Origin: Vibrio maritimus
GTDB lineage: Bacteria; Pseudomonadota; Gammaproteobacteria; Enterobacterales; Vibrionaceae
Assembly: GCA_000755425.1 (NCBI GenBank)
Contig: BBMT01000019.1
Location: 1-64,000 of the forward strand
Reading direction: 5' to 3'
Length of the DNA stretch: 64,000 bases
Position numbers and translations under genes: made by a program. The notes beneath the pieces are model-generated. The model made no database searches. It saw nothing but the letters and a program-made list of their open reading frames with translations, and had not been told where the DNA came from. Positions within the stretch are counted from its first letter, which is position 1; every line of letters starts with the position of its first letter. This document shows positions 1 through 9,022 of the stretch, piece after piece.

Positions 1-36
1 GAGTATGAGGCTCAGTTGGAGTTGAAGATGAACTAA
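1..36 (+). CDS. 3' end of an upstream gene (partial)
   Basis: Frame 1 is open from the first base and ends at TAA (34-36), giving the residues EYEAQLELKMN. A G+C-rich hairpin (49-54 with 60-65) and a likely terminator follow at once, as expected after a gene end. The tail is too short to assign a family. By context it could belong to another sucrose gene such as a fructokinase or regulator, but nothing in the residues shows this. Confidence 0.35.
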   Translation, partial: EYEAQLELKMN

Positions 37-73
37 CAGCGTGGAGATGCCCCCTTTGAGGGGGCTGAAAGCT

Positions 74-102
74 AAAACCGCCTTCTAAGAAGACGGGTTT
101 TT
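74..102 (+). terminator. intrinsic terminator before scrA
   Basis: AAAACC at 74-79 pairs with GGTTTT near the right end, and CTTCT pairs with AGAAG around a short loop, with one bulge and one mismatch; a T run closes it. A second hairpin, GCCCCC/GGGGGC (49-54 with 60-65), lies just upstream. Together they should insulate scrA from upstream transcription. Confidence 0.55.
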
Positions 103-174
103 ACATGCCCTCTATCTATTATTGATTGTGATGACAAGCACGTTTCTCACGTTCAATACGACAAAAAGGTTTAT

Positions 175-217
175 CCTGTATTTTACCTGTATTACATTAA
201 TACACGTTGAATACAGG
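175..217 (+). promoter_or_regulatory. candidate operator repeats upstream of scrA
   Basis: CCTGTATT occurs at 175-182 and again at 186-193, 11 bp apart (about one helical turn), and its inverse AATACAGG lies at 210-217. Three copies within 43 bp, immediately before the scrA ribosome binding site, suggest a regulator binding site, possibly for a LacI-type sucrose repressor (inference). A weak CRP-like half site TGTGA lies at 127-131. Confidence 0.35.
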
Positions 218-251
218 TTACTATTTTGTGCTCTTAGGAGAGAACGAAAAC

Positions 252-1613
252 ATGGCAAGAAATGCTAAAGTTGTCGCATCGCAAGTTATGGACTTGCTCG
301 GTGGTGAAGGCAACATCGAACAGTTGACGCACTGTGCAACACGTCTTCGCATCGTCACTAAAGACGACTCAAAAGTTAACGCTGAACAACTCGGTGAAAC
401 TGAGGGTGTTCACGGATACTTCTTTAAGAATGGCCAACATCAGGTCATTCTAGGTACCGGCTTTGTGGGCAAAGTGTTTGCTGAACTCACTGGAAATGGT
501 GAAGTAGACACAAGCGCTGCATCTAAGAAGGAAGAATCCGGTAGCACGTTTCAACGCGTTACTCGAACTTTCTCAGACATCTTCGTTGCGATTATCCCTG
601 CACTCGTTGCAACGGGATTGCTCATGGGACTGCGCGGACTGATTGTCAGCGGTTTTGGTGTTGAGCTTTCTCCACAGCTGACAACACTTTCTCAAGTACT
701 GACTGACACTGCCTTTATATTTATCCCTGTTTTGGTCACTTGGTCTGCAATGCGCGTGTTTGGCGGCAACCCGGTATTGGGTATTGTGCTCGGATTAATG
801 CTGGTGGCACCGCAACTTGCTAATAAGTGGGATGTGGCATTTGGCAACGCAGAAGCACTGATGATCCCATTCTTTGGCTTTGAAATTGCGGTCACTGGCC
901 TACAAAGCTCGATTCTACCTGCAGTATTTATGGGTTGGTTTGCGGCGATGGTTGAAAAAACATCACGTAAATATGTACCTGAGGTACTGGATCTTATCTT
1001 AACGCCTTTTATTACCTTATTAGTTTCACTTATCGCTGGCCTAGTATTTGTTGGCCCGTTGTTGCTAGGTATTGAGAAGTTCATTACTGATATCGTGGTT
1101 TACTTCTTACAAATTCCATACGGTATTGGTGGCCTAATATACGGTGGCGCGATTCAGTTTATGGCCGTGACCGGCATGCACCACACCATTGTCCCTATCA
1201 CGATTGCCATGGTGACAGAGACAGGTTTTGACTACATCAACCCACTAGGCACCGCTGCGATTGCAGGTCAGTTTGGTGCGGCGATGGCGGTGATGACGAT
1301 GCAGACCAGCAAGGTCAAAAAGTCAGGTATGTTTGGCGCTGCGCTACCAGCACTGTTTGGTATTACAGAGCCGGCAATGTTTGCGGTAACTCTACCTCGC
1401 GTTAAACCTTTCTTGTACGGCTGTGTGGGTGGTGCGATTGGTGGTTGTATCGGTGCGATTGCGGGTATTGGCTCAGCAGGTACGGGCGCTACAATGCTTC
1501 CGGGCATGTTGCTTTACTTGGGCGGCGGTCTAGGCATGTATGTTGTTGTTATGCTGGTTGCTGCGTTGGTTGCCTTTGCTATGACTAAGCTGTTCTACAA
1601 AGAAACAAACTAA
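252..1613 (+). CDS. scrA: sucrose-specific PTS EIIBC permease
   Basis: This inner membrane PTS permease imports sucrose and phosphorylates it to sucrose 6-phosphate. It has 453 residues. The N-terminal EIIB domain (about 1-80) carries the phospho-cysteine motif HCATRLR with Cys28. From about residue 100 a polytopic EIIC domain follows, including the conserved TGMHHTIVP stretch and an ITEPAMFAV segment typical of the glucose/sucrose EIIC superfamily. There is no EIIA domain, so phosphate must come from a separate EIIA-Glc, as is usual for ScrA. I start at ATG 252, preceded by AGGAGA at about 236-241; an in-frame TTG at 207 is less likely. scrB follows in the same direction, which fixes the substrate as sucrose rather than another glucoside. 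Confidence 0.93.
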   Translation: MARNAKVVASQVMDLLGGEGNIEQLTHCATRLRIVTKDDSKVNAEQLGETEGVHGYFFKNGQHQVILGTGFVGKVFAELTGNGEVDTSAASKKEESGSTFQRVTRTFSDIFVAIIPALVATGLLMGLRGLIVSGFGVELSPQLTTLSQVLTDTAFIFIPVLVTWSAMRVFGGNPVLGIVLGLMLVAPQLANKWDVAFGNAEALMIPFFGFEIAVTGLQSSILPAVFMGWFAAMVEKTSRKYVPEVLDLILTPFITLLVSLIAGLVFVGPLLLGIEKFITDIVVYFLQIPYGIGGLIYGGAIQFMAVTGMHHTIVPITIAMVTETGFDYINPLGTAAIAGQFGAAMAVMTMQTSKVKKSGMFGAALPALFGITEPAMFAVTLPRVKPFLYGCVGGAIGGCIGAIAGIGSAGTGATMLPGMLLYLGGGLGMYVVVMLVAALVAFAMTKLFYKETN

Positions 1614-1627
1614 TACATTGATTTTTA

Positions 1628-1667
1628 TCCCCTCATGGATGAGCGAGTCACATGAGGGGATTTTTTT
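1628..1667 (+). terminator. intrinsic terminator between scrA and scrB
   Basis: TCCCCTCATG (1628-1637) pairs perfectly with CATGAGGGGA (1651-1660) and a run of T follows. It sits inside the apparent scrA-scrB operon, so it probably lowers scrB expression by partial termination, or scrB has its own promoter. Confidence 0.85.
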
Positions 1668-1692
1668 ATTTTGAGTTTTAAAGAGAGTCGTT

Positions 1693-3120
1693 ATGGATTT
1701 TTCGAACCGTCAAAACCGTATGGTTAGGCTAGACGAAGTGTCGGATGAGTATTTGCAGCATATTGCGAAGCTCACCAAACAAGATCCTTATTATCCAAGC
1801 TATCACATTGCGCCGAAACACGGCTTAGTCAATGACCCGAACGGTTTGTGCTACTTCAACGGTGAACACCATATCTTTTATCAGTGGTTTCCGCTCGGGC
1901 CTGTGCATGGTTTGAAGCATTGGTATCACGTGTCGACGAACGATTTTGTGCACTTTACTGACCGAGGTGTCGCGCTATATCCAGATCAAGATTATGACCA
2001 ACACGGTTGTCATACTGGTGTGGCCGTTGTTGAAGGTGAGCATTTGAACCTTCTTTATACCGCGCACTATGTACCTGAGCCAGAAGCAGGCCATCCGACA
2101 CAGATATTGGCGGTCATGGATAAACAGGGCAATGTCCAGAAAAAAGGGGTAGTGGTCGATTTCAACTCAGAGCACTACACGCACAATATGCGTGACCCTG
2201 TCACTCTTAGGCGTGGTGATGACTATTACATGTTGATTGGTGCTGAAAGCCATCAGCATGAGGGAAAGCTAGCAATCTATGGCGGCTCAGCGCTCGATAG
2301 TTATCAGTACCTTGGTAATGTCGATATCGGCCTCGATAACTTTGGTTTCATGTGGGAATGCCCAAACTATTATGAGCAAGATGACAAGGGAGTCTTTATC
2401 TTCTCACCTCAAGGCGTGTCGTCTGAGAGTAAATACGATTTAAAGAACGTCTTTTCCGTGGTCTATATTGTGGGCAAACCTATCGATACCGAAAAGCGCG
2501 TGTTTGAAAACCAAGGCTACTCTGAATTAGATAAGGGTTTTGATTTCTATGCCCCACAAACGTATTTAGACCCGCAAGGCAGACGAATTCTTATCGGCTG
2601 GCTAGGGAACTCTAAAAGTGAATACCCAACGGACAAAAACTGTTGGGCTCACATGCTAACGCTACCAAGAGAAGTGACGATTCGCGGTAATAAACTGATT
2701 CAACAACCGCTTGAAGAGCTTAAGGCACTGAGACACACCACTCAACCGTTAACGGCGAGCAACGCACTGAACAGTCGTGCATTTGAGCTAGAGTTAACCG
2801 TTGAAAGCAATTTTTGTCTTGAGCTTGCGAATGATAACGGTGACAAAATGGTGTTCTCAGGCAATGAAGATGAGTGGATTTTAGATCGAACGGATGTGAC
2901 GGAGGTACACGCTGCTGAGTTTGGCACGGTACGTTTTGCTAAGCGCCTGAGCTCTCAAAGCCAAGTCAGAGTGTTTGTCGATCATTCGAGTATTGAAATC
3001 TTCTGTGATGATGGGGAAACGGTATTTACTTCACGCCTGTTCGTGGCGCAGCTAAGTCAGCTTTTGTTAACTGGAGCTGAAGGGAACATTCATTATCTGA
3101 AGGGGCTTCAGTATCAGTAG
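1693..3120 (+). CDS. scrB: sucrose-6-phosphate hydrolase (GH32 invertase)
   Basis: This cytoplasmic glycoside hydrolase family 32 enzyme splits sucrose 6-phosphate into glucose 6-phosphate and fructose. It has 475 residues. The catalytic nucleophile motif NDPNG lies at about 47-51 (Asp48), the MRDPV block is in the middle of the five-bladed propeller, and the acid/base motif ECPN follows, all in family order. The C-terminal quarter is the usual beta-sandwich and includes the VFVDHSSIEIF stretch. No signal peptide is present, as expected for an enzyme using a PTS product. The start at ATG 1693 has a purine-rich stretch (AAAGAGAG) upstream. It is 79 bp downstream of scrA and separated from it by a terminator. 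Confidence 0.95.
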   Translation: MDFSNRQNRMVRLDEVSDEYLQHIAKLTKQDPYYPSYHIAPKHGLVNDPNGLCYFNGEHHIFYQWFPLGPVHGLKHWYHVSTNDFVHFTDRGVALYPDQDYDQHGCHTGVAVVEGEHLNLLYTAHYVPEPEAGHPTQILAVMDKQGNVQKKGVVVDFNSEHYTHNMRDPVTLRRGDDYYMLIGAESHQHEGKLAIYGGSALDSYQYLGNVDIGLDNFGFMWECPNYYEQDDKGVFIFSPQGVSSESKYDLKNVFSVVYIVGKPIDTEKRVFENQGYSELDKGFDFYAPQTYLDPQGRRILIGWLGNSKSEYPTDKNCWAHMLTLPREVTIRGNKLIQQPLEELKALRHTTQPLTASNALNSRAFELELTVESNFCLELANDNGDKMVFSGNEDEWILDRTDVTEVHAAEFGTVRFAKRLSSQSQVRVFVDHSSIEIFCDDGETVFTSRLFVAQLSQLLLTGAEGNIHYLKGLQYQ

Positions 3121-3146
3121 TGGGCTTTGATGCTCTCGTTATCAAT

Positions 3147-3180
3147 AACAAAGGCCAGCAAATGCTGGCCTTTGTTTTGT
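3147..3180 (+). terminator. intrinsic terminator after scrB
   Basis: AACAAAGGCCAGCA (3147-3160) is perfectly complementary to TGCTGGCCTTTGTT (3163-3176). The long stem with A and T flanks can act in both directions, for scrB and for the small gene on the other strand. Confidence 0.9.
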
Positions 3181-3212
3181 CTATATTCTGGAGAGCGGGA
3201 TGACAGCGAGCA

Positions 3213-3392
3213 CTAACAGCGCTGCTTACTCGCGCTGACTCTGAGTAGCATATCCAGCTCTTCTTCAGTGACCAAGTCTTTAATCCGTTTCTCGCTTGAT
3301 AAGCGCTCAACAAACGATTTGACGTCTCGAAGCTGGTTAGTATCTAAATGATGAATGGCGTCAACAATGTCCTGTTCCAACGTTTGGTTCAT
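3213..3392 (-). CDS. small hypothetical protein
   Basis: A 59-residue product that I do not recognise. It is charged and probably all-helical (for example QLRDVKSFVERL and EEELDMLL) and has no signal or membrane segment. I start at ATG 3392 because GAGGAG lies eight bases upstream; a GTG three codons earlier would abut that site. It converges on scrB with a bidirectional terminator between them, so it is a separate unit. The helical, acidic-basic pattern resembles small regulatory or antitoxin-like proteins, but no partner toxin is adjacent, so this is only a possibility. Confidence 0.55.
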   Translation of the reverse strand: MNQTLEQDIVDAIHHLDTNQLRDVKSFVERLSSEKRIKDLVTEEELDMLLRVSASKQRC

Positions 3393-3401
3393 GCGACTCA
3401 C

Positions 3402-4013
3402 TCCTCAATTAATTTCATATTGTTAACCTAGACCATATGCGCCTAATAGCAAGTTTATTTGCAGCTTGATGCACCTTGTCTGACCACGGCACGACCGAGA
3501 AGCTTACATCAAGAGGTGTTGTTGCGAGTTCTTGTTGATCACGGTGCAGCTGTACAACTTATTAGTTAACCGTTGTTATGTAGATTCGCCAAACAACGAT
3601 TACATTTGCGCTACATGCCCTATCTGCAATTTAAACAAATAATTAATATTTTTATTAATCTGTAATTGTGACAGGCATCACTGTAAGACCGTTAATTCAA
3701 TTAAAGTTCATATAAATTGACTCAATAAATGTTTTTAAAGCTAAATGGATATTTATTTATATATAAACTATTGATTACTATAAATTTTTCCATATTTCTA
3801 AAAGCGTGATTTAGATAGGCATTTTTAACTTATTAGGATTGATGGGGTGAATGAATTTGCCCAAAATTGCTCTCGTTCATTCGATAAATGATTTCAAGTT
3901 TTTTGTTTGATGTGACGTGTGAATGAGGCGCTAGGTTTATCCCTTCTCATTCACTACAAACAGAGAGCTTTTAAATATAAAAAAATAGTTAATTACAATC
4001 CCTGGGGTTAATA
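3402..4013. other. long intergenic region upstream of the porin
   Basis: About 600 bases without a convincing gene, AT-rich towards the porin. It holds one good CRP-like site (3667-3682). GAATGAA (about 3850) recurs inverted as TTCATTC (about 3876). Long leaders are common for vibrio porins and could hold sRNA target sites or an sRNA gene, but I see no terminator pointing to one. Confidence 0.4.
3667..3682. promoter_or_regulatory. candidate CRP-cAMP binding site
   Basis: TGTGA (3667-3671), six bases, then TCACT (3678-3682) matches the CRP consensus TGTGA-N6-TCACA at nine of ten conserved positions. It lies about 330 bp before the porin start, so the porin may be under catabolite control like the adjacent sucrose genes. 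Confidence 0.5.
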
Positions 4014-5111
4014 ATGAAAAATACATTTAAGCTATCGCTAGCTGCAGTTTTGGTTTCTGCTGCTATGGGTGCAAACGCTGGCATCAGCATCGTAGATAAC
4101 GAGCAAGGCAACTTCTCTATCGGTGGTGACGTTGAATTTGACTTCAACTTCCAAGACCGCGAAGGCCAAGAGAACAACGAATTCAACCAATCTGGTCGTA
4201 TTCTTCTTGAGTTTGCAGGCGAGCGCATTACTACCAACGGTCACATTTTCCAAGTAAATGTTCAACCTTTGATGCAAAGCAACGGTGACGTCGCACTGGA
4301 TGATGCATGGTTTGCGTTTGGTGCACAAGATGGCTGGAACCTACGTATGGGTCGTTTTGAAGCATTCGACATGTTCCCTGTAGGTCAAGATACGTTCCTA
4401 GAGTACTCTGGTGACACTTCAAACGAACTAGTTGCTGATGGTGCACCATATGTATACCAAATGAAAGAAGCGCGTGGTCGTGGTTCTGACGGCCAAATCA
4501 TGTACAGCCAGTCTTTCGACAACCTATACGTTGAGCTAGGTTCTATGATTGGTGACCGTTCAGACCTATTTACTGGCGGTAAATACCACGGTGCAAACAT
4601 TGACCAAAGCAAAACAAAAGACTCTGTACTAATTCGTCCGGTAGTTGGCTACCAAGCGGGTAGCTTCGGCATCGCAGCGTCTCTAGAAACGAACTTAGTT
4701 AAAGATGCAGTTGTCACTACTAGTGGTGTAGATATCTCTGACCGTATGGGTTACGGTGTGACTGCAAACTACACGACTGCTGACTGGAACTTGATTGCAA
4801 ACTTTGCATACATGGACGCAGTTGACGAAGACAACATGACTGTTGGTGTGAACGCGCTATACAAAGGCTTCGGTCTTGGTTATATCCATGCGAACAACGA
4901 GTACGAAAACAAAAAGCTAACGTACACAGAAGGTAAAGCGAAAGTAGACACGGTTTACGCATCTTACGAGTTTGCAGACGTGCTAGCAGTTGATGATTTC
5001 TCAATCTACCTAGGTGCTTACTACACGAAAGTTGATGACCAAACAACTGCGAAAGTGTTTGAGGAAGATACAGACAAAGGTGTTCGTGTACGCTTCAAGT
5101 ACTTCTTCTAA
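4014..5111 (+). CDS. outer membrane porin, probably carbohydrate type
   Basis: A 365-residue outer membrane beta-barrel. A signal peptide (about 1-22) ends ...GANA. The mature protein alternates polar and hydrophobic residues, has many aromatic girdle residues and ends in Phe (FKYFF), the C-terminal signature used by the BAM complex. It is shorter than LamB or ScrY sucrose porins (over 400 residues) and is not clearly of that family. Proximity to scrAB and a CRP-like site suggest sugar uptake, but this is inference. Codon use is strongly biased to preferred codons, as in highly expressed genes. It is probably monocistronic, with a terminator after it and the next gene on the opposite strand. 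Confidence 0.8.
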   Translation: MKNTFKLSLAAVLVSAAMGANAGISIVDNEQGNFSIGGDVEFDFNFQDREGQENNEFNQSGRILLEFAGERITTNGHIFQVNVQPLMQSNGDVALDDAWFAFGAQDGWNLRMGRFEAFDMFPVGQDTFLEYSGDTSNELVADGAPYVYQMKEARGRGSDGQIMYSQSFDNLYVELGSMIGDRSDLFTGGKYHGANIDQSKTKDSVLIRPVVGYQAGSFGIAASLETNLVKDAVVTTSGVDISDRMGYGVTANYTTADWNLIANFAYMDAVDEDNMTVGVNALYKGFGLGYIHANNEYENKKLTYTEGKAKVDTVYASYEFADVLAVDDFSIYLGAYYTKVDDQTTAKVFEEDTDKGVRVRFKYFF

Positions 5112-5148
5112 TCGACAATCCGTTTAGAACAACACTGCCAAATACAGA

Positions 5149-5177
5149 AACGGAGCGATCATCGCTCCGTTTTTTTC
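5149..5177 (+). terminator. intrinsic terminator after the porin
   Basis: AACGGAGCGA pairs with TCGCTCCGTT around a three-base loop, followed by seven T. Confidence 0.9.
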
Positions 5178-5191
5178 TATCTGCTTAGCTA

Positions 5192-6355
5192 TTAGAATGT
5201 AAATGCTAAGTTTGCAGAAGCGCCTAATTGATTGCTACCCGCGTAGTTGCCAGCAATATCCAGACTTACCACATCAAATGGACTTAAACCAATACCTGCA
5301 GTGATGGCACTGTCGGCGTTGTCTTGCATGTCAATCTCATATCCTGCACGAAGCTGTGCCCAGTCCCAAGCGTTACCCTCGATACCAAAACGTAGATACT
5401 GTGTTTCATCGTTAAGGCTAGCAAAGCGCTCTTGCTTGTTCAGTTCGATATCTACCGCAACTGTTACGAATTCGCCATTGTATGCAGAACCAAGGGTCGC
5501 CATCGGATTTAACTTGTAAGTATCAATCTTGGTACCTTCGTAGGTTTGTACATCAATCTCTTGTTGAATGAGGTCACGAACCGATAGGCCAAGGCGCCAG
5601 TTGTTGTAGTGCCATGCTGCACCCAAGTCGAAGTTAAAAGCGCTCTTTTCAACCATGCTATCTTCTGCATTGTCAGCATCGAATTCTTGCACGCTCGCGA
5701 TTAGTGCGTACGTGCGCAACTTTTGGAACTTAGGTGTGATACCAAATGAGACATCTTGGTTTGCAATATTGAAGTTTTTACCCAGTGCTAAGCCAAATTC
5801 TGCGCTAGCAAAAGCTTGCATTTGCACTTCAGAGTTCTTGTATCGATTTTCGATGTCAGCAACAGAACTTCCCTGAGAGGGTTGGATTATCGGGGCTGCA
5901 ATCGCTTCTGCGTAGCCACGAGCGTAGAGATTACTAGATACTAGGCTCGATGGAATCGCAATCGCAAAACCTAAGTTGGCACTTACGGTTGTCGGCTTGT
6001 TGCCTTCGAGTTGATCAAGTAGGCGGTTGATTTCGATTAGCTTTGCTTGCTCGCCTGACGGGTTTTTCTCGTACTCTTCGATCAACGATTGTAGATCGTC
6101 AAGTGTAGAAATACTTTCGTCAGCATCGCGAGCGCTAACGCCAAAGCTAGGCAATAGAAGGCCGACATCGTCGTTGTCCTTGTATGATGCCGTTAGCGCT
6201 GGGTTGTATAAGCCTGCAGTCAGATAGTCAGCGGAGGCTACGCCGGTGTTACCCATGGCGGCGCCGCGCGCTTCGATCATATTGTTAGCTGCATTCGATA
6301 GTGTTGGAGTGGTTGCTGCCAAAACGATGGCGGCCACTTTAGTGATATTTTTCAT
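5192..6355 (-). CDS. TraF-like outer membrane protein (TraF_2 family)
   Basis: 387 residues with a signal peptide (about 1-22) ending TLSNA. The mature N terminus IEARGAAMGNTGVA and the following YNPAL block are typical of the FadL-like beta-barrel group annotated as conjugal transfer protein TraF (PF13729) in vibrios, and the C terminus ends in Phe (ANLAFTF). In vibrio chromosomes these are not part of a conjugation operon and none is present here, so the name reflects homology only. It is probably an outer membrane channel or surface protein of unknown substrate. I start at ATG 6355, preceded by AGGA. The gene converges on the porin. Confidence 0.75.
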   Translation of the reverse strand: MKNITKVAAIVLAATTPTLSNAANNMIEARGAAMGNTGVASADYLTAGLYNPALTASYKDNDDVGLLLPSFGVSARDADESISTLDDLQSLIEEYEKNPSGEQAKLIEINRLLDQLEGNKPTTVSANLGFAIAIPSSLVSSNLYARGYAEAIAAPIIQPSQGSSVADIENRYKNSEVQMQAFASAEFGLALGKNFNIANQDVSFGITPKFQKLRTYALIASVQEFDADNAEDSMVEKSAFNFDLGAAWHYNNWRLGLSVRDLIQQEIDVQTYEGTKIDTYKLNPMATLGSAYNGEFVTVAVDIELNKQERFASLNDETQYLRFGIEGNAWDWAQLRAGYEIDMQDNADSAITAGIGLSPFDVVSLDIAGNYAGSNQLGASANLAFTF

Positions 6356-6537
6356 TATTATGTCCTGCGATTCATTCGCATTAGTACTCATTATCCGATG
6401 AGTCTTATCATTACGTACTTCCTTGCAGGAGTTCTGCAAAGAGTACGCCACTGCTTTGCTGTGAGTTATTCACATGCGAGCATAGGATAATTGATATTTA
6501 TATAATGTAAACGATGCATCATGTTGTTTTTATGGAA

Positions 6538-6568
6538 TAAAAAAAGGCTCACCTAAAAAGGTGAGCCT
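6538..6568 (-). terminator. intrinsic terminator of the YjiH-family gene
   Basis: AGGCTCACCT (6545-6554) and AGGTGAGCCT (6559-6568) form a perfect 10-bp stem with an A-only loop. The A run on its left becomes the U tract of the leftward transcript. Confidence 0.88.
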
Positions 6569-6593
6569 CATCAAGAGAAAAGTGGTCTGCGAT

Positions 6594-7964
6594 TTAGAAG
6601 ATTAAATGCGCGACACCAGCAATCACAGGCAGTGTGATAAGCGTACGCAGAATAAAGATAGCGAACAGCTCAATAATATTCACTGGGATGCGGCTACCTA
6701 GCAGTAGAGCCCCAACTTCTGACATATAGATAAGCTGAGTCACCGACATGGCTGCGATTACGAAACGCGTCATTTCGTTATCAATCGACGCCGCCAGAAT
6801 CGATGGGATGAACATATCAGCAAAGCCAACAACCATCGTTTTTGAAGCTGCTACAGCTTCCGGTACACCAAGTAATTCTAGATAAGGAATAAACGGTGTC
6901 CCTAAGATTTCAAATACCGACGTGTACTCAGCGATAACAAGCGCAACAGTACCTAGACCCATTACAACAGGCAGTACGCCAAATACCATGTCCACAGCGT
7001 TCTTAACGCCTTCACCGAATACGGACTTAGCCGATGTCACTTTACCAGCACGCTGCAGCGCGAGATCTAAACCCCAAGAGAAGGTGGTGTGCCCTTTTGG
7101 TGTTACTTCTGCGTCTGCAGATGGTTTGGTGCCATCGATGAACAGGTCTTTCTTGTTACGCAGTGGTGGAAGGCGAGGGATAATAATTGCCGCTACAATA
7201 CCCGCCAAACAAATCGCCCCATAGAAAGGTAGGAATAGGTGCTCAAGCTCAACTTGGGCAATAACTACCAAGCTAAATGTAATAGATACTGCTGAGAATG
7301 TGGTACCAATCACTGCTGCTTCACGCATGGTGTAGAACTTGTTCTCATACTGTTTGCTGGTCAGAAGAATGCCCACACTACCATCACCGAGCCAAGAAGC
7401 CATACAGTCGATAGCGCCGCGACCTGGTAGATTGAACACTGGACGCATGATCTTGCTTAGTAGTGCACCAAACAGCTCAAGTAGACCAAAGTTCAAAAGT
7501 AGTGGTAGAAGAAGACCAGCAAAAATGAAAACGGCAAATAGCGTCGGCAGTAGGCCTTCCAAAACTAGGCCGCCAGTGTTTTCTTCCCAAATGGCTTCTG
7601 GACCAACTTGGAAATAGGTCATAAGTACCGCAATACCGCCGATGACACGAACTGCGAGCCACATTGGTGTTGGGTTAAATAGGCCGTTTAAAAATTCATT
7701 GTTAGTAATGAAAGCAGGCTTAAAAATGCGTGATAGAACGGAAGCTGCTGCCATCACAGCGATGATTGCCGTGACCAAAGGAACAATAAAGTCACCCACT
7801 GCTGCTTGTAAAGCTTTAGCAAGTACAGCGACTGGGATAGTTAGACCGCCATCGTAGCTGATTGGCGCCATAAACAGGAATAGACCGATTAACGACGGGA
7901 TGAAGAACATCCAGAAGTTGCCTTTTTTGCCGCTTTCCGGCACAGATTGAGCACTATTTTGCAT
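6594..7964 (-). CDS. YjiH-family inner membrane protein with nucleoside-recognition (Gate) domains
   Basis: A 456-residue polytopic inner membrane protein. It resembles YjiH, a family built from nucleoside-recognition/Gate domains related to concentrative nucleoside transporters and spore maturation proteins. Hydrophobic segments span almost the whole length, with one soluble loop at about 270-300 (RNKKDLFIDGTKPSADAEVT). Conserved Gly/Pro-rich turns such as GDGSVGILLTSKQYENKF lie in the first half. The substrate is unknown; nucleosides or metabolite exchange are guesses from the family. The start at ATG 7964 follows GAGAG. It appears monocistronic with its own terminator. Confidence 0.75.
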   Translation of the reverse strand: MQNSAQSVPESGKKGNFWMFFIPSLIGLFLFMAPISYDGGLTIPVAVLAKALQAAVGDFIVPLVTAIIAVMAAASVLSRIFKPAFITNNEFLNGLFNPTPMWLAVRVIGGIAVLMTYFQVGPEAIWEENTGGLVLEGLLPTLFAVFIFAGLLLPLLLNFGLLELFGALLSKIMRPVFNLPGRGAIDCMASWLGDGSVGILLTSKQYENKFYTMREAAVIGTTFSAVSITFSLVVIAQVELEHLFLPFYGAICLAGIVAAIIIPRLPPLRNKKDLFIDGTKPSADAEVTPKGHTTFSWGLDLALQRAGKVTSAKSVFGEGVKNAVDMVFGVLPVVMGLGTVALVIAEYTSVFEILGTPFIPYLELLGVPEAVAASKTMVVGFADMFIPSILAASIDNEMTRFVIAAMSVTQLIYMSEVGALLLGSRIPVNIIELFAIFILRTLITLPVIAGVAHLIF

Positions 7965-8262
7965 TTTTCTCTCGTGTTACAACTAGTTAATAATGACGAC
8001 GTCCTGCGCCTATTTATTCACTAAACATCCATATTTGTGCATTGAGCGCAAGATTACTCTTTTTTTTGAAAGCTGGCAATACTATTCATCATTAAAGGGT
8101 AATTATTCACTATATGGTTCTAAAGTAACCAATAATACGCAATAGAATGTATGGTGAGTGTTTGTGTGAATATGCACAAAGTATAGTGGGGATTGATGCT
8201 TTCGACGTCTTCAAGAACGCGCTAAACTGTAATGATTGAATAAGTTATTGAGAATTATAACA

Positions 8263-8889
8263 ATGCCTAGGAAGAAGCTTCCAGTTCCCCTGATTCTATT
8301 GATCCCTCTTTGTTTACTCGCCGTTGTTATAGTGGCGGGTATCTATCGGTTCTCTCTATCTGATGAGGAGATTCTTGCCAAATTCCCTTCGCAGCAAAAT
8401 CTGCAGGCAGATCCCGTTGTTGAAGCCATATTGGGACTTCAAGTACCCAACCCTTGGACAATTCAAGTGCCAGAGACCAGCGCATTTTCATTGTTGACGG
8501 ATCTTGACCCAGATACTCAAGTTGCGGCTGGGAGCTACGATGATGGTATGGAGCGAGGTAGTGTCTATTTGCTGTATGCGTATCAGCAGTCTATTTACAA
8601 CGACAAGTCGCTATCTGCCGTGGTTATCCCTTTTGCTGTAAGTAATCAAGGCTCAGGTGTTTTCTATTACTTGGGACTGTTTAAATGGGACTCAGCACGT
8701 CAGCGAGTGATTTTGTCTGATGCCAAACTAGCAGGGGATCGCATTGATATCATAGAACTGCAACGCAGCAACGATACGATGACTCTGAATTTCAACAGAC
8801 ACGGCCAAGCTCAATCAATGGCTGAAGTACCAACGGAAGCCGACAGCTTGAGCTGTGAAGTAAAAGGTTTTAAATGGAGCGGATGCTGA
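8263..8889 (+). CDS. membrane-anchored hypothetical protein
   Basis: A 208-residue product I do not recognise. A basic N terminus (PRKK) and one hydrophobic helix (about 8-30) suggest a single membrane anchor with the rest in the periplasm. The remainder is acidic with beta-strand-like segments and two cysteines near the C terminus (SCEVKGFKWSGC) that could form a disulphide. I prefer ATG 8263; an in-frame TTG lies nine codons upstream. The roughly 300 bases before it hold a poor CRP-like match near 8166 and nothing else evident. Confidence 0.55.
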   Translation: MPRKKLPVPLILLIPLCLLAVVIVAGIYRFSLSDEEILAKFPSQQNLQADPVVEAILGLQVPNPWTIQVPETSAFSLLTDLDPDTQVAAGSYDDGMERGSVYLLYAYQQSIYNDKSLSAVVIPFAVSNQGSGVFYYLGLFKWDSARQRVILSDAKLAGDRIDIIELQRSNDTMTLNFNRHGQAQSMAEVPTEADSLSCEVKGFKWSGC

Positions 8890-9022
8890 GCAATTCACAA
8901 TGAATTGGTTAGCTCTCATTGGCTTGGTAAATCATTGGTTGCAAATGCACGCTTGAGAATGTGACATTAATTACATAACATGAGGTTTTGATGTTGTTAT
9001 TTTTAGACAAATGGAGCTTGCA

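Noticed and set aside
127..142. CRP site before scrA
   Set aside because: Only the TGTGA half is good; the second half matches poorly, so it is mentioned but not listed.
207..251. TTG 207 as the scrA start
   Set aside because: It lies inside the candidate operator, has no ribosome site and adds residues not expected before the EIIB domain.
4038..5046. Antisense open frames across the porin and other highly expressed genes
   Set aside because: They have no ribosome sites or family features and follow the codon bias of the sense gene.
5192..6355. TraF as evidence of a conjugative element
   Set aside because: It is a FadL-like barrel of the TraF_2 family found singly in vibrios; no other transfer gene is nearby.
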